In this document: positions 25,510-33,456 of the stretch, piece by piece
Layout of the letters: each line of letters begins with the position of its first letter
Position numbering within the stretch: position 1 is the stretch's first letter
Source: Nocardia carnea
GTDB lineage: Bacteria; Actinomycetota; Actinomycetes; Mycobacteriales; Mycobacteriaceae
Direction: 5' to 3'
NCBI RefSeq assembly: GCF_029868855.1
Contig: NZ_JARWOV010000199.1
Span: forward strand, 1 to 40,539
Length of the DNA stretch: 40,539 bases
Notes under the pieces: generated by a model
The model's database searches: none
The model's input: only the letters and a program-made list of their open reading frames with translations
What the model was told of the DNA's origin: nothing
Program-made: the position numbers and the translations under genes

Positions 25510-26709
25510 TCACAGCTTGCCGCCGCCGCCGATGAGCCAGGGATTGAAGGTGCACTGCAGCGCCGGGAACTGCCCCGGGTCCAGTGCCCGCAGGGCAATG
25601 GACAGCGCGCGCGGCGAGTACATCATGGTGAGGTGGTCCGACAGATCCTGTTCGCACCCGTCCTGCAAGGTGATGTTGCGGACGGGCGCATCCGGCCCGG
25701 GTTTCAGGAAGGTCAGGTCGAAAGGCGTGGTCACCTCGTCGTAGCGCGTACCGACGACGGTGTAGTCCACACCGGGCACCGTATCGCCGCCCGCATTCAG
25801 CTGGTTGACGAAATCCGAGCCCACGGTCTGCTGGATCCCGGAGTGACCCACGAAGATCTCGATGAAGCCGAGAATGTCGATACCGAAGTTGTTGATGGCC
25901 CGGCCCAGCGCGCCGATCCCGTCCAGGGTGGTGCCGTGATGGGTTGCCCCGTAGGTGATCAGCTTCGCGACCTTGCCGGCGCCGCCCTCGAACTTGGTGT
26001 ACCAGTTCGACATCGAGCCGCCCTGGGAATGCGCGATGATATCCACCTCGGTGGCGCCGGTGGCGGCGAGCACGCGGTCGACGAAAACGGCCAGTTGCTC
26101 AGCCGAATCCTGAATGTAACCGGTACCCATCGTGCCCGGTAACACCGAACCGAGGCCACCGCCCTGGACGAGGTTCGCGCGGCCGTAGTTGAAGGTGAAG
26201 GTGCAGAAACCCGCGTCCTTGATCGGCCGGCCCATGAACGCGAAACCGTTGTAGGCGTTCATCCAGGTGCCGTGGATCAGCAGTACGGGTCGCGGATGTT
26301 CGGCCGTGGGTTTGCAGTTCCAATCGTTGGCTCCCGGCGGCGCGACGTCGGCGTTGAACAGGCCGTGCGCGAATGCCGACAGGAAAGCCGTCTGCGCGGG
26401 GCCGTGGCCGACGGTATCGGAGGCGTACCCGCCCGACAGGCCCGAACTGCTGCCCGAACCGCCGTAGCAGTCCCCGGAGCCGTTACCGGAACCCGCTCCG
26501 CTGCCGGAGTTACAGGCCGAACCGCTGGCGCTGCCGGAATCGGCCACCGGGCCGGCGGTCCGGCCGGCCGCGATGTAGTCGGCCAGGTCCTGTTCGGTGG
26601 GAGCCACCGGTGGGTCCGCGTTCGCGCCCGCACCGGTGAACCCGAAAACGAGTGCGGTGGCGGCACACAGGACCGCGGCGCGCAGCCGGCCGGAGGTAGG
26701 TCGATTCAT
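25510..26709 (-). CDS. Secreted lipase/esterase (Lipase_2 / EstA-like)
   Basis: A 399-residue exported hydrolase. Residues 1-31 are a Sec-type signal (basic start, hydrophobic core, cut near ANADPP). Residues 57-95 are a Ser/Gly/Asn linker containing two cysteines. The alpha/beta hydrolase core follows: LLIHGTWMNAYNG at 143-155, nucleophile S228 in AHSQGGS, and a C-terminal His in DLSDHLTMMYSP. Related actinobacterial enzymes hydrolyse triglycerides or esters outside the cell. ATG 26709 follows GAAAGGG by five bases; the frame extends upstream but lacks a signal there. It is divergent from the YdcF-like secreted protein. Confidence 0.88.
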   Translation of the reverse strand: MNRPTSGRLRAAVLCAATALVFGFTGAGANADPPVAPTEQDLADYIAAGRTAGPVADSGSASGSACNSGSGAGSGNGSGDCYGGSGSSSGLSGGYASDTVGHGPAQTAFLSAFAHGLFNADVAPPGANDWNCKPTAEHPRPVLLIHGTWMNAYNGFAFMGRPIKDAGFCTFTFNYGRANLVQGGGLGSVLPGTMGTGYIQDSAEQLAVFVDRVLAATGATEVDIIAHSQGGSMSNWYTKFEGGAGKVAKLITYGATHHGTTLDGIGALGRAINNFGIDILGFIEIFVGHSGIQQTVGSDFVNQLNAGGDTVPGVDYTVVGTRYDEVTTPFDLTFLKPGPDAPVRNITLQDGCEQDLSDHLTMMYSPRALSIALRALDPGQFPALQCTFNPWLIGGGGKL

Positions 26710-27078
26710 CGGGACCCTTTCTGCCGAGAACTTCGTCGTCCGATTCCCTTGCCGCGCAGAGTTTTCGCGGCAGAGAAGCTGCGCCGACAGTACGGCCGCG
26801 GATCGTTTGTCCAATGTTTCCGGCAGTGGAATTGGACAGCTCACCAAAGCATTCGAACCGGTTTGGTGCCGGTCACAGATGACTCGGCAGCGAATTCAGG
26901 ACAACTTTGGGATGACTCGGCATCGGGCACCGTCGCGAACCCCAACAAAAGCAAACTTGTTTCGTGGATTCTCCAATCCTGCAACAGATCACGAATCGAT
27001 CACTTCTGTTTATTCGAAAATCGATTCACCACTTTCCGATACACGGCCGATTCCGGCCCCCTCATTTTCGGAGTTTCG
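26710..27078. other. Intergenic region between divergent secreted-protein genes
   Basis: About 369 bp, notably A/T-richer in its right half (about 26940-27060), where the YdcF gene promoter must lie. No gene and no convincing operator palindrome seen. Confidence 0.4.
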
Positions 27079-27681
27079 ATGCCCGATACCCGCCGCCGCA
27101 CCCCCTCGCTCCGAACGGGGCTGGCCACCGCCTTCACCGCCGCTGCGATCACCGCGGGCCTGTGCGGGCCGGCCGGCGCGGCACCTACTGCCCCGGGCGG
27201 CCTACCGGCCGGGATCGACTCTCTGCTGACCGGTCCGCTGACCCGCGTGCACGGACCCGGGACCGCGATCGTGATTCTCGGCTACGGCCTGCTTCCCGAC
27301 GGCACCATGCGCCCCGAACTGGTGGATCGGTTGCGGGCCGGGTATGTCCAGGCCCTGATCGCGCCGCAGTCGCCGGTGATCGTCACGGGTGGAAACCCAC
27401 GCAACGGGGTGACCGGGGCCGCCGCTATGGCGGACTGGCTCATCCGCCACGGGCTGCCGGTGTGTCGCGTCCATCAGGAGTCCGCAGCCACGATGACCGT
27501 GCAGAACGCCCAGCGCAGCGCACAACTCATCCATGTGCTCGGGGCACGCGACGCCGTGGTGGTGACGTCGGATAACCATATCGGCCGCGCGGCGGACAGT
27601 TTCACCGCCGCCGGGGTGCCGATCGCCGCCACCCTCACACCAGGTCGGATTCCGGATTTCGTGGCGGCATGGGGACCGTGA
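27079..27681 (+). CDS. YdcF/DUF218-family secreted protein
   Basis: A 200-residue protein with an N-terminal signal (about 1-36, cut near AGAAPT) and a DUF218/YdcF domain. AIVILGYGLLPDGTMRPELVDRLRAG is the first strand and helix. SPVIVTGGNPRNGVTGAAAMADWL is the glycine-rich loop, SAATMTVQNAQ is the TxxN region, and VVVTSDNHIGRA is the late strand. YdcF binds S-adenosylmethionine, while SanA/ElyC relatives act in the envelope; export here suggests an envelope role. ATG 27079 follows GGAG (27070-27073) by five bases. It converges on the esterase gene. Confidence 0.88.
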   Translation: MPDTRRRTPSLRTGLATAFTAAAITAGLCGPAGAAPTAPGGLPAGIDSLLTGPLTRVHGPGTAIVILGYGLLPDGTMRPELVDRLRAGYVQALIAPQSPVIVTGGNPRNGVTGAAAMADWLIRHGLPVCRVHQESAATMTVQNAQRSAQLIHVLGARDAVVVTSDNHIGRAADSFTAAGVPIAATLTPGRIPDFVAAWGP

Positions 27682-27755
27682 AAAGCGGATGCTGCTGCGG
27701 CGGGCATTCCGTTCCTGAGCGAATCCTGTTACGGCACCGGTTCCGGAATTACCGG

Positions 27756-27772
27756 ATGGTCGTCACGACCAT
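27756..27772. terminator. Short hairpin at the convergent gene ends
   Basis: ATGGTCG-tca-CGACCAT, a perfect 7-bp stem with a 3-nt loop that includes the esterase stop codon. Small; possibly a terminator. Confidence 0.3.
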
Positions 27773-28800
27773 TCGGCTATGTCCAGGGCGCGGGCGAGAG
27801 TGGGCCAGCTCCGATGCAATTGGACCTCGAAATCCGGCCAGGAATGCATACCCTCGGGCAGGAAATCGACCACCGCTGGAATACCGATTTCGTCCAGCCG
27901 GGCGGCCAGTCGCTCGGTACACAGGCGCGCGCCCTGTTCCAGCAACGAGCCCCCGCCCAGCAGAACCGCCAGAATTTCCGGACTGTCCCCGATCGACATC
28001 AAGGCGGCGCCGCTCGGAGTTCCGTTGGCCACGGACAGATAGATCTCGGTGCCGCGCAATTTCTCCGCGCCCAGCAGACCGTCGTGAGCAAGCCACTCCG
28101 GCGAAGCCGGCGGGCCGAACAGATTCTCCGGGTTTCCGCCGCGAGAGGCCACCGTCATCACCGTGACAGCGCGACCGAGCTGATCGGCGGTGGAATAGCA
28201 GCCGCTGAGTCCGGCGACGCCCCGGTAGAAACCCTGATGCCGCTGGGTCAGCATCATCGCTGCCTGCGCACCCATCGACACGCCGGCGATGGCCCGGACA
28301 CCATTGGACCCCAGATACTTCTCGACGATCGGCGGTAGCTCCTCGGTGAGGAAGGTTTCCCACCGATTCAGGCCCAGGGCAGCGTCGACCCGGATCCAGT
28401 CCGCGTACAAGCTCGCGGTTCCACCGGTGGTGAGCACGACATCGACCGGTTTATCGGCGAAGAATTCCGCGGCGCCACCATCGGTCAGCCAACCCGAGGT
28501 GGGACCGCCGTCCACCCCGTCCAGCAGATACAGCGTGGGCCGCGGTGCCGGACCGGTGCCGACCAAGGTGTCGATCGCGATTTCGCGGTGCATGGCCACG
28601 GAACGGATGTGCAGCCGGATCCGGCGATCACTCAACACCTCGACCCGCAGCAACTGCGGACCCGGCGACCGGGTCTCGGTGGCGGTCGGACCTGGCGGCG
28701 CGCCGGGCGATTCCACCGGCGGGACCCCGGTCGCCGGGGTCGTGGTGGCAGCGATACCCATCGCTGCCAGTGCGGCCAGAACCGTCAACCGGGATCTCAT
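27763..28800 (-). CDS. Secreted antigen-85-like esterase / mycolyltransferase family protein
   Basis: A 345-residue exported alpha/beta hydrolase. Signal region 1-25 is followed by a Pro/Thr-rich linker (26-48). The esterase_D/antigen-85-type core has PTLYLLDGVDGG near 88-99, nucleophile S175 in IAGVSMGAQAAM, and a C-terminal His in PEGMHSWPDFEVQL. Mycolate actinomycetes carry several such proteins, some transferring mycolates between trehalose lipids and arabinogalactan; divergent ones have unknown substrates. The usual Ag85 fibronectin-binding motif is not obvious, so an esterase label is safest. ATG 28800 is preceded by GAGG and opens the signal. It lies 40 bp downstream of the PucR-like gene on the same strand, so cotranscription is likely. 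Confidence 0.85.
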   Translation of the reverse strand: MRSRLTVLAALAAMGIAATTTPATGVPPVESPGAPPGPTATETRSPGPQLLRVEVLSDRRIRLHIRSVAMHREIAIDTLVGTGPAPRPTLYLLDGVDGGPTSGWLTDGGAAEFFADKPVDVVLTTGGTASLYADWIRVDAALGLNRWETFLTEELPPIVEKYLGSNGVRAIAGVSMGAQAAMMLTQRHQGFYRGVAGLSGCYSTADQLGRAVTVMTVASRGGNPENLFGPPASPEWLAHDGLLGAEKLRGTEIYLSVANGTPSGAALMSIGDSPEILAVLLGGGSLLEQGARLCTERLAARLDEIGIPAVVDFLPEGMHSWPDFEVQLHRSWPTLARALDIAEWS

Positions 28801-28839
28801 CTCACACCTCGCGGTACCACTCGTCACTCGGGTCTCCCG

Positions 28840-29847
28840 TCACGCCGCCCCTGGTTTGCCCGGCCGGGTGCGCGCACCGGAAGTAATGCGCGGCAGCCGG
28901 CGCAACCGCATCGCGTCCACCACCGACTCCGGCTCCACTGCCGCGCCTTCGGCGATCCGGTACAGGCCGGGTGGCCGGCCGCCGTCGCACAGCCGGTCCA
29001 GGAGTTCATGGGCGCGACCGGCCAGTTCCGGTACCTGCGCGGTAGGGCCGATGGCCACCGTTGCGGTCGGTGGAACCTCCGCGGCCTCGGCTACCAGTTG
29101 CAGCACTTCGGGGCTCATCACTCCCGCGGCCACCGGGCCGGCGCCGGTGTAGTGTGCCGCTTCCAGGGGAATCAGCACGGTTCCGCCGTCGGCGTGCAGC
29201 AGCGGCAGTGAACGCGAACCCAGCGGTGGCCCCAGGGCCGCCTGTACCCGGCGGAGCTTGCGGCGGGCCGCCGACACCGCACCCGGGCCACCGGCCCGCT
29301 CCTCGGCGTTCGGCGGGATCGCCAGCGCCACCACCTGATAGGCCGGTGCGACCCGTAGACCCGACCTTCTCGCCAGCGCGCTCACCCCGTGCCCGGCGAG
29401 CAGGGCCGCCACCATCGTCTGCGCCGAGGTCTGGTGCTCGCGGGCCACCACCCGGTGTTCATCCAGGTACGCGGTGGCGGCCGCGGTGGTCACCACCTCG
29501 ACGACCCGCACCAGCAGACGGGCGGCATCGGCCATGGGTGGCCCGCTCGCGGCGGCCTCCGCCATTCGCGCCGCGAGGAATTCGAAGCCGCTGCGCGCGC
29601 AGTCATGACAGGCCGTGAGCACAGATTCCAGCGGCACCCCTTCACGGGCCCACCGCGCGGCCGCGGCGGTGATCGTCGCTGCCGCGGCGGGCCGGGCGCC
29701 GAGGTCCTGCGCCGCCGCGGCCAGGCAATGCCGGACGGTGGTGACCATATCGGCCGCGTCGATTTCCGGTTCAGGGCGCCGGAAATGCGCTACGAGTTCG
29801 GCTTCCAGGTCTGCGCTTCCGGAGCCGACTGCCTTACTGCCCACCAT
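28840..29847 (-). CDS. PucR/CdaR-like regulator lacking the C-terminal HTH
   Basis: A 335-residue protein with the N-terminal all-helical RsbR-like domain (about 10-135) and middle GGDEF-like domain (about 150-305) of PucR regulators. Recognisable parts are MVAALLAGHGVSALARRSGLRVAPAYQVVALAI, AARRKLRRVQAALG and RPPGLYRI. In full-length relatives of about 400 residues, the GLYR segment leads into a PucR_HTH_30 domain near the C-terminus. Here the chain ends about 35 residues later in a basic tail without an HTH. It may be truncated, or act as a ligand sensor without DNA binding. It is followed closely by the secreted esterase gene. Confidence 0.75.
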   Translation of the reverse strand: MVGSKAVGSGSADLEAELVAHFRRPEPEIDAADMVTTVRHCLAAAAQDLGARPAAAATITAAAARWAREGVPLESVLTACHDCARSGFEFLAARMAEAAASGPPMADAARLLVRVVEVVTTAAATAYLDEHRVVAREHQTSAQTMVAALLAGHGVSALARRSGLRVAPAYQVVALAIPPNAEERAGGPGAVSAARRKLRRVQAALGPPLGSRSLPLLHADGGTVLIPLEAAHYTGAGPVAAGVMSPEVLQLVAEAAEVPPTATVAIGPTAQVPELAGRAHELLDRLCDGGRPPGLYRIAEGAAVEPESVVDAMRLRRLPRITSGARTRPGKPGAA

Positions 29848-30013
29848 AACTACTGGACAGTAACCACGGTTTGGGGCGTGCGGACCCCGTCTGCCATGAG
29901 TCCGGAGAGTTCATCAGTGGAGTGACCGCGAATTGGGTCCGGTCACAAACGGGTAACGACATGGAGAACGGGGCGGTGCGTGACAACGTCTACGCCGCGC
30001 CGGACGCCGGCTT

Positions 30014-30988
30014 TCAGTGACCGCGGCCGAGTTCCCGGCGCACCGGCTGGTCCAGGATCCGCGGCTGCCGCCGCCGCAGGGCCGCCAGCAGACCGGGCGT
30101 GTGCTCGGGGGGTGCGGCATGTACCGACAATTGGTTGGCCACCGACCGGTAAGCGTCCAGATCGGCCTGCTTGTCCAGGTACAACGCACCGGTGAGTTGC
30201 TGCAGGTACACGATATCGGGCAGATCGGCCTCCGCGAACCGCAGATAGGTGAATGCGCCGTCGGTCATGGCCGGGCCGCCGACATGATCGGCCAGTACCT
30301 GCACGGTGACATGCGGCTGTTTGGCGGCGGCCAGCAAGCGGTCGATCTGGGCCGACCAGGTCCGGGATCCGCCGATCCGGCGGATCAGTGCCGCCTCCTC
30401 GACGATCAGCCACAGGTGCGGTGGATGGGGCCGCGTCAGAATATGCTGCCGGCGCATCCGCAATGCCACCCGCCGTTCGATGGCATCGGCCGTCTCCCCC
30501 GGATGCGCGAGCGTGAGCAACGCCCGCGCGTACTCCGGGGTCTGCAACAGTTCGGGCACCGCACGCGGTTCGTAACACCGGATCACCTGCGCCGCCTGCT
30601 CCAGACCCAGATACATATCGAACCATTTCGGGAGCCAGTCGTTGTCGCGGTGCCACCAGCCGGAGGTATTGGCCTGCCGGGCCAGCTCCTGGAACGCCGC
30701 CAGCTCCTCGGCATCGGTCACCCCGTAGAGCTGGAGCAGATCCACCAGATCACGCTCCCGAATACTGGTCCGGCCCAGCTCCAGCCGGCTTATCTTCGAA
30801 TCCGACCCGCGGATGTGATCACCGGCCTGCTCCCGGGACAGCCCGCTGGCCTCACGCAACCGCCGCAAACGCCCCCCGAGCACCATGCGCAGCACAGTGG
30901 GTCCGCCGTCTGCCGCGGCCCGCGCCGTGACCCTCGATCCCGTCGAGGCAGCCGTCTCCAACGCCGATCGCATCCCAGAAGCACCCAT
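30014..30988 (-). CDS. XRE-family regulator with DUF5753 domain
   Basis: A 324-residue regulator. The Cro/CI-type HTH (about 35-85) reads LGGRLRRLREASGLSREQAGDHIRGSDSKISRLELGRTSI. The DUF5753 domain follows (about 105-300), with GWWHRDNDWLPKWFDMYLGLEQAAQVIRCYEPRAVPELLQTPEYARALL and the late YLRFAEADLPDIVYLQQLTGALYL. This architecture occurs throughout actinomycetes, usually beside a DUF397 protein, but no DUF397 gene is adjacent to this copy. ATG 30988 is used; ATG 30973 is also in frame. The upstream region carries GAGTTTCG...CGAAACTC (30994-31034), a possible autoregulatory site. It is a paralogue of the regulator at 33.5-34.3 kb. Confidence 0.9.
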   Translation of the reverse strand: MGASGMRSALETAASTGSRVTARAAADGGPTVLRMVLGGRLRRLREASGLSREQAGDHIRGSDSKISRLELGRTSIRERDLVDLLQLYGVTDAEELAAFQELARQANTSGWWHRDNDWLPKWFDMYLGLEQAAQVIRCYEPRAVPELLQTPEYARALLTLAHPGETADAIERRVALRMRRQHILTRPHPPHLWLIVEEAALIRRIGGSRTWSAQIDRLLAAAKQPHVTVQVLADHVGGPAMTDGAFTYLRFAEADLPDIVYLQQLTGALYLDKQADLDAYRSVANQLSVHAAPPEHTPGLLAALRRRQPRILDQPVRRELGRGH

Positions 30989-31320
30989 TATTCGAGTTTC
31001 GCATGGGAGCGGCACCGGAGACCAAACGAAACTCCCGTGGCGTGAACGACATTCGCGTGTCGAAGCAGTTCAGCGGTACTGCTGCGGCGGGCGGCGCTGC
31101 GATACCGCTCATAACGGGCGACAGCCGGACCACGGCCGCAACCCGGCTGTCGTCTCGTTCCCGTCCGGGTCGCGGCGCTTCGTGACCCCGCCCGAGGGGA
31201 ACCGGCACATGCTGTGAATCGCCCAGACCAGATTCCGGAACATGTTCTCACCCATGGTCAGGACTTAGCGTTACACACAACGGCGTCGATGGGTGACGCC
31301 GCCCGGAAGGAGGCGTGAAC
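30989..31320. other. Divergent intergenic region with inverted repeats
   Basis: About 332 bp without a gene. GAGTTTCG (30994-31001) and CGAAACTC (31027-31034) form an 8-bp inverted repeat touching the XRE start. CGGCGTC-gatgggt-GACGCCG (31281-31301) forms a 7-bp repeat just before the Shine-Dalgarno of the small gene at 31321. GAACATGTTC (31239-31248) is a lone palindrome. Confidence 0.45.
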
Positions 31321-31566
31321 GTGGACGCTACAGCACCGACCACGGCCGAACGCGACAACCACAGTCGCGACAACCTCACACGCCGGGTGACGGTCTACTT
31401 CGACGGCCCGGCGCCCGACAATGCCCTCGTCCTGGAGTACGCGGCAACCAATACCGAGGCATGGGAGTTCACCTCCGCTGCCGTTCATGCCGGACTCACG
31501 GTCACCGTGGACAGCAAGATCAGGCCGGGACTGCGCCGGCTCCCGTGCCACAGCCTGTGGCGCTGA
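31321..31566 (+). CDS. Small hypothetical protein
   Basis: An 81-residue protein with a Thr/Asp-rich start, then RVTVYFDGPAPDNALVLEYAATNTEAWEFTSAAVHAGLTVTVD and a basic tail with PCHSLWR. GTG 31321 is chosen because AGGAGG (31308-31313) lies seven bases upstream; GTG 31315 would be too close. No family is recognised. It is divergent from the DUF5753 regulator and has a hairpin-forming repeat before its ribosome site. Confidence 0.6.
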   Translation: MDATAPTTAERDNHSRDNLTRRVTVYFDGPAPDNALVLEYAATNTEAWEFTSAAVHAGLTVTVDSKIRPGLRRLPCHSLWR

Positions 31567-31691
31567 CCCCTTCCGGTCACACTCCTCCTCCGCCCCGGAA
31601 TCCCGCGGCGCATCCCCACAACGACGGCCCCGGCCTCTAAGCTCGGAAGCACCGGCGCGACGAACCGCCGGAGCCGACCGCAGGAGCGTCC

Positions 31692-32207
31692 ATGCCGACC
31701 GACCCCACCACCCGTGTGGCGGGTTCGTTCGCTGTTCTGTGTACTGCATTGCTCACCGGCTGCGGTTCCGACCCACCCCAACCGCACAACATCGCGGCGG
31801 CCGAAACGACGACAGTGGCCTCGACGACCGTGCGTCCGACCGGTTCACCGGCGTCGACAGTCGCCCGCAGTTCCACCCCGGTCGTCGATCCCTACGCCGG
31901 GATGCCGTTGATCGACCGGCTGGAATGGACCTCGAACATCGACGGTCCCCGGCTCATGGTGTACCCCACCCGAGCGGGTCGGGACACCACCTTCCCCGGC
32001 GCCGTGCTGCGCGCCTGGCAGGAAATCGGCACGCTCGACCCGGCCGCGGACACACCCGGTATGTGGGATCAGTTCCGCTGCCATTGGGAGTGGGCCCGGC
32101 TCATCGCACCCGACAAGCCCACCTGGAATCTGGAACCCTGGCGGCCGCCGGTGGGCTACGACCCGACCGTCGGCGCCGCCTGCAACCCCGGCGGTCCGGA
32201 ACGCTGA
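31692..32207 (+). CDS. DUF2599-type lipoprotein
   Basis: A 171-residue predicted lipoprotein. The signal peptide ends in the lipobox LLTGC (Cys24). A Thr/Ser/Val-rich linker (25-65) follows, then a conserved domain (66-165): LIDRLEWTSNIDGPRLMVYPT, FPGAVLRAWQEI, MWDQFRCHWEWARLIAPDKPTWNLEPWRP and a terminal ACNPGG. These are the marks of DUF2599, found in mycobacterial and nocardial exported proteins; the two domain cysteines may form a disulfide. Function is unknown. It lies 19 bp upstream of the NAD(P)-binding gene, so an operon is likely. Confidence 0.8.
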   Translation: MPTDPTTRVAGSFAVLCTALLTGCGSDPPQPHNIAAAETTTVASTTVRPTGSPASTVARSSTPVVDPYAGMPLIDRLEWTSNIDGPRLMVYPTRAGRDTTFPGAVLRAWQEIGTLDPAADTPGMWDQFRCHWEWARLIAPDKPTWNLEPWRPPVGYDPTVGAACNPGGPER

Positions 32208-32226
32208 GATACGAGAGGAGTCCGGT

Positions 32227-32886
32227 ATGCGCATCGTCATCGCCGGCGGACACGGCAAGATCGCCTTACTGCTCGCCGAACGGCTCACCGGCCGCGGCCA
32301 CAGCGCCATCGCGTTGATCCGCAACCCGGCGCACGCCTCCGAGGTCTACGCCACGGGCGCCGAACCGGTGGTCCTGGACCTCGAACAGGCGGTGGTGACC
32401 GATCTCGCCGCGACTCTCCAGGGAGCGGACGCGACCGTATTCGCCGCCGGTGCCGGGCCGGGCAGTGGCGCGGCCCGCAAATACACCGTGGACCGGGACG
32501 GGTCGGTTCTGCTCGCCGAAGCCGCAGAGCGAGTGGGTACCCGGCGGTTCGTGCAGATCTCGGCCATGGGAACCGGGCTTGCACCGGCGCCGGGCACCGA
32601 TGACGTATGGGCCGCCTATATCGAGGCGAAAACGCAGGCCGAGGACGATCTGCGCAGTCGGGACCTGGATTGGACCATTCTGCGTCCGGGCCGACTCACC
32701 GACGAACCCGGCACGGGTTCGGTCACCCTCGCGCCGCCACGAATCGGTCGCGGCGATATTCCGCGTGCCGATGTCGCCGATGTGGTCGTCGCCCTGCTCG
32801 ATGCCGGGCATACGGCCGGTCATACGCTGGAACTCGTCTCCGGTGACACCCCGGTCGAGGCAGCGGTCGCGGCCCTGGCGGACTGA
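32227..32886 (+). CDS. NAD(P)-binding atypical SDR
   Basis: A 219-residue Rossmann protein of the NAD(P)H-binding (YwnB/YhfK-like) atypical SDR group. The N-terminal GGHGKIALLLAERLTGRGH is the nucleotide motif. FAAGAGPGSGAARKYTVDRDG marks the middle, and TILRPGRLTDEPGTG with the late RADVADVVVALLDA are typical. The canonical YxxxK is replaced by the YIEAKTQAE region. Members act as NADPH-dependent reductases or redox-sensing proteins. ATG follows GAGAGGAG-like sequence at 32212-32220. Confidence 0.88.
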   Translation: MRIVIAGGHGKIALLLAERLTGRGHSAIALIRNPAHASEVYATGAEPVVLDLEQAVVTDLAATLQGADATVFAAGAGPGSGAARKYTVDRDGSVLLAEAAERVGTRRFVQISAMGTGLAPAPGTDDVWAAYIEAKTQAEDDLRSRDLDWTILRPGRLTDEPGTGSVTLAPPRIGRGDIPRADVADVVVALLDAGHTAGHTLELVSGDTPVEAAVAALAD

Positions 32887-32928
32887 CAAGATCATCCGAA
32901 AGCCGTTCCGACACAATGAATCGATCGT

Positions 32929-32968
32929 GCAGATGTACTTGCATTTGAAAGCACCAGCGACCTAGACT
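32929..32968 (+). promoter_or_regulatory. Promoter with 19-bp DUF5753-regulon box (copy 1)
   Basis: GCAGATGTACTTGCATTTG (32929-32947) contains TTGCAT (32939-32944) as -35. An 18-bp spacer leads to TAGACT (32963-32968) as -10. The same 19 bp, spacing and -10 recur at 35894-35933. The start codon at 33010 is about 40 bp downstream. Confidence 0.7.
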
Positions 32969-33009
32969 CGTCCCACACCGCTATACAGGGGATAACATGG
33001 GGAGGCCGC

Positions 33010-33375
33010 GTGAGTGAGCCGACGACAACATTCGCCAGTGGTTTACTGCCACAGCTGCGGGACAGTCCAGCGGGTCCGAAACGATTCGGTAGTAGTACAG
33101 CCCGAATGGATCCTGCCCCGATATGCAAGCCGGCGAACGGTATTGATATGAGTACATTCGGCGTCCGCGCCGGCAGTTCCCGCGCTGGTTCGTCGCGCGA
33201 GACCGCCGTCGAGTTCGTAATCGACGCAATCGAATCCACCGGCGCAGCGACCCGTGACGATTTCGATATCGACCAGATCGTCACCACGGTTCACGCGCTC
33301 TCGGACGACTGGGATTTCCGGTCGCTGCAGCCGGATACTTTCTGGCGCGTAGCGTCCACGTTCATCCGGGCCTGA
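33010..33375 (+). CDS. Small hypothetical protein behind regulon box 1
   Basis: A 121-residue protein without a recognised domain. Residues 1-60 look disordered. Residues 62-121 form a likely helical unit: ETAVEFVIDAIESTGAATRDDFDIDQIVTTVHALSDDWDFRSLQPDTFWRVASTFI. GTG 33010 follows GGGGAGG (32999-33005) and the promoter. An internal ATG at 33148 would give only the conserved-looking half. It converges on the DUF5753/DUF397 operon and shares its promoter element with the small gene at 36.0 kb, so both are probably controlled together. Confidence 0.62.
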   Translation: MSEPTTTFASGLLPQLRDSPAGPKRFGSSTARMDPAPICKPANGIDMSTFGVRAGSSRAGSSRETAVEFVIDAIESTGAATRDDFDIDQIVTTVHALSDDWDFRSLQPDTFWRVASTFIRA

Positions 33376-33456
33376 CGGCCGGACGTAATCCACCGTCTCG
33401 GCGGCTCGGCGCCGGGGCGGTACAGGAATTCGCCCGATCCGGCTATAAGCCTGGAA

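Noticed and set aside
23502..25598. 698-codon open frame on the minus strand
   Set aside because: Antisense to the GMC oxidoreductase, whose motifs are all intact; composition is that of a shadow frame.
31239..31248. GAACATGTTC palindrome as a LexA (SOS) box
   Set aside because: The half-site spacing is two bases rather than the four expected for actinobacterial LexA, and no DNA-damage gene follows.
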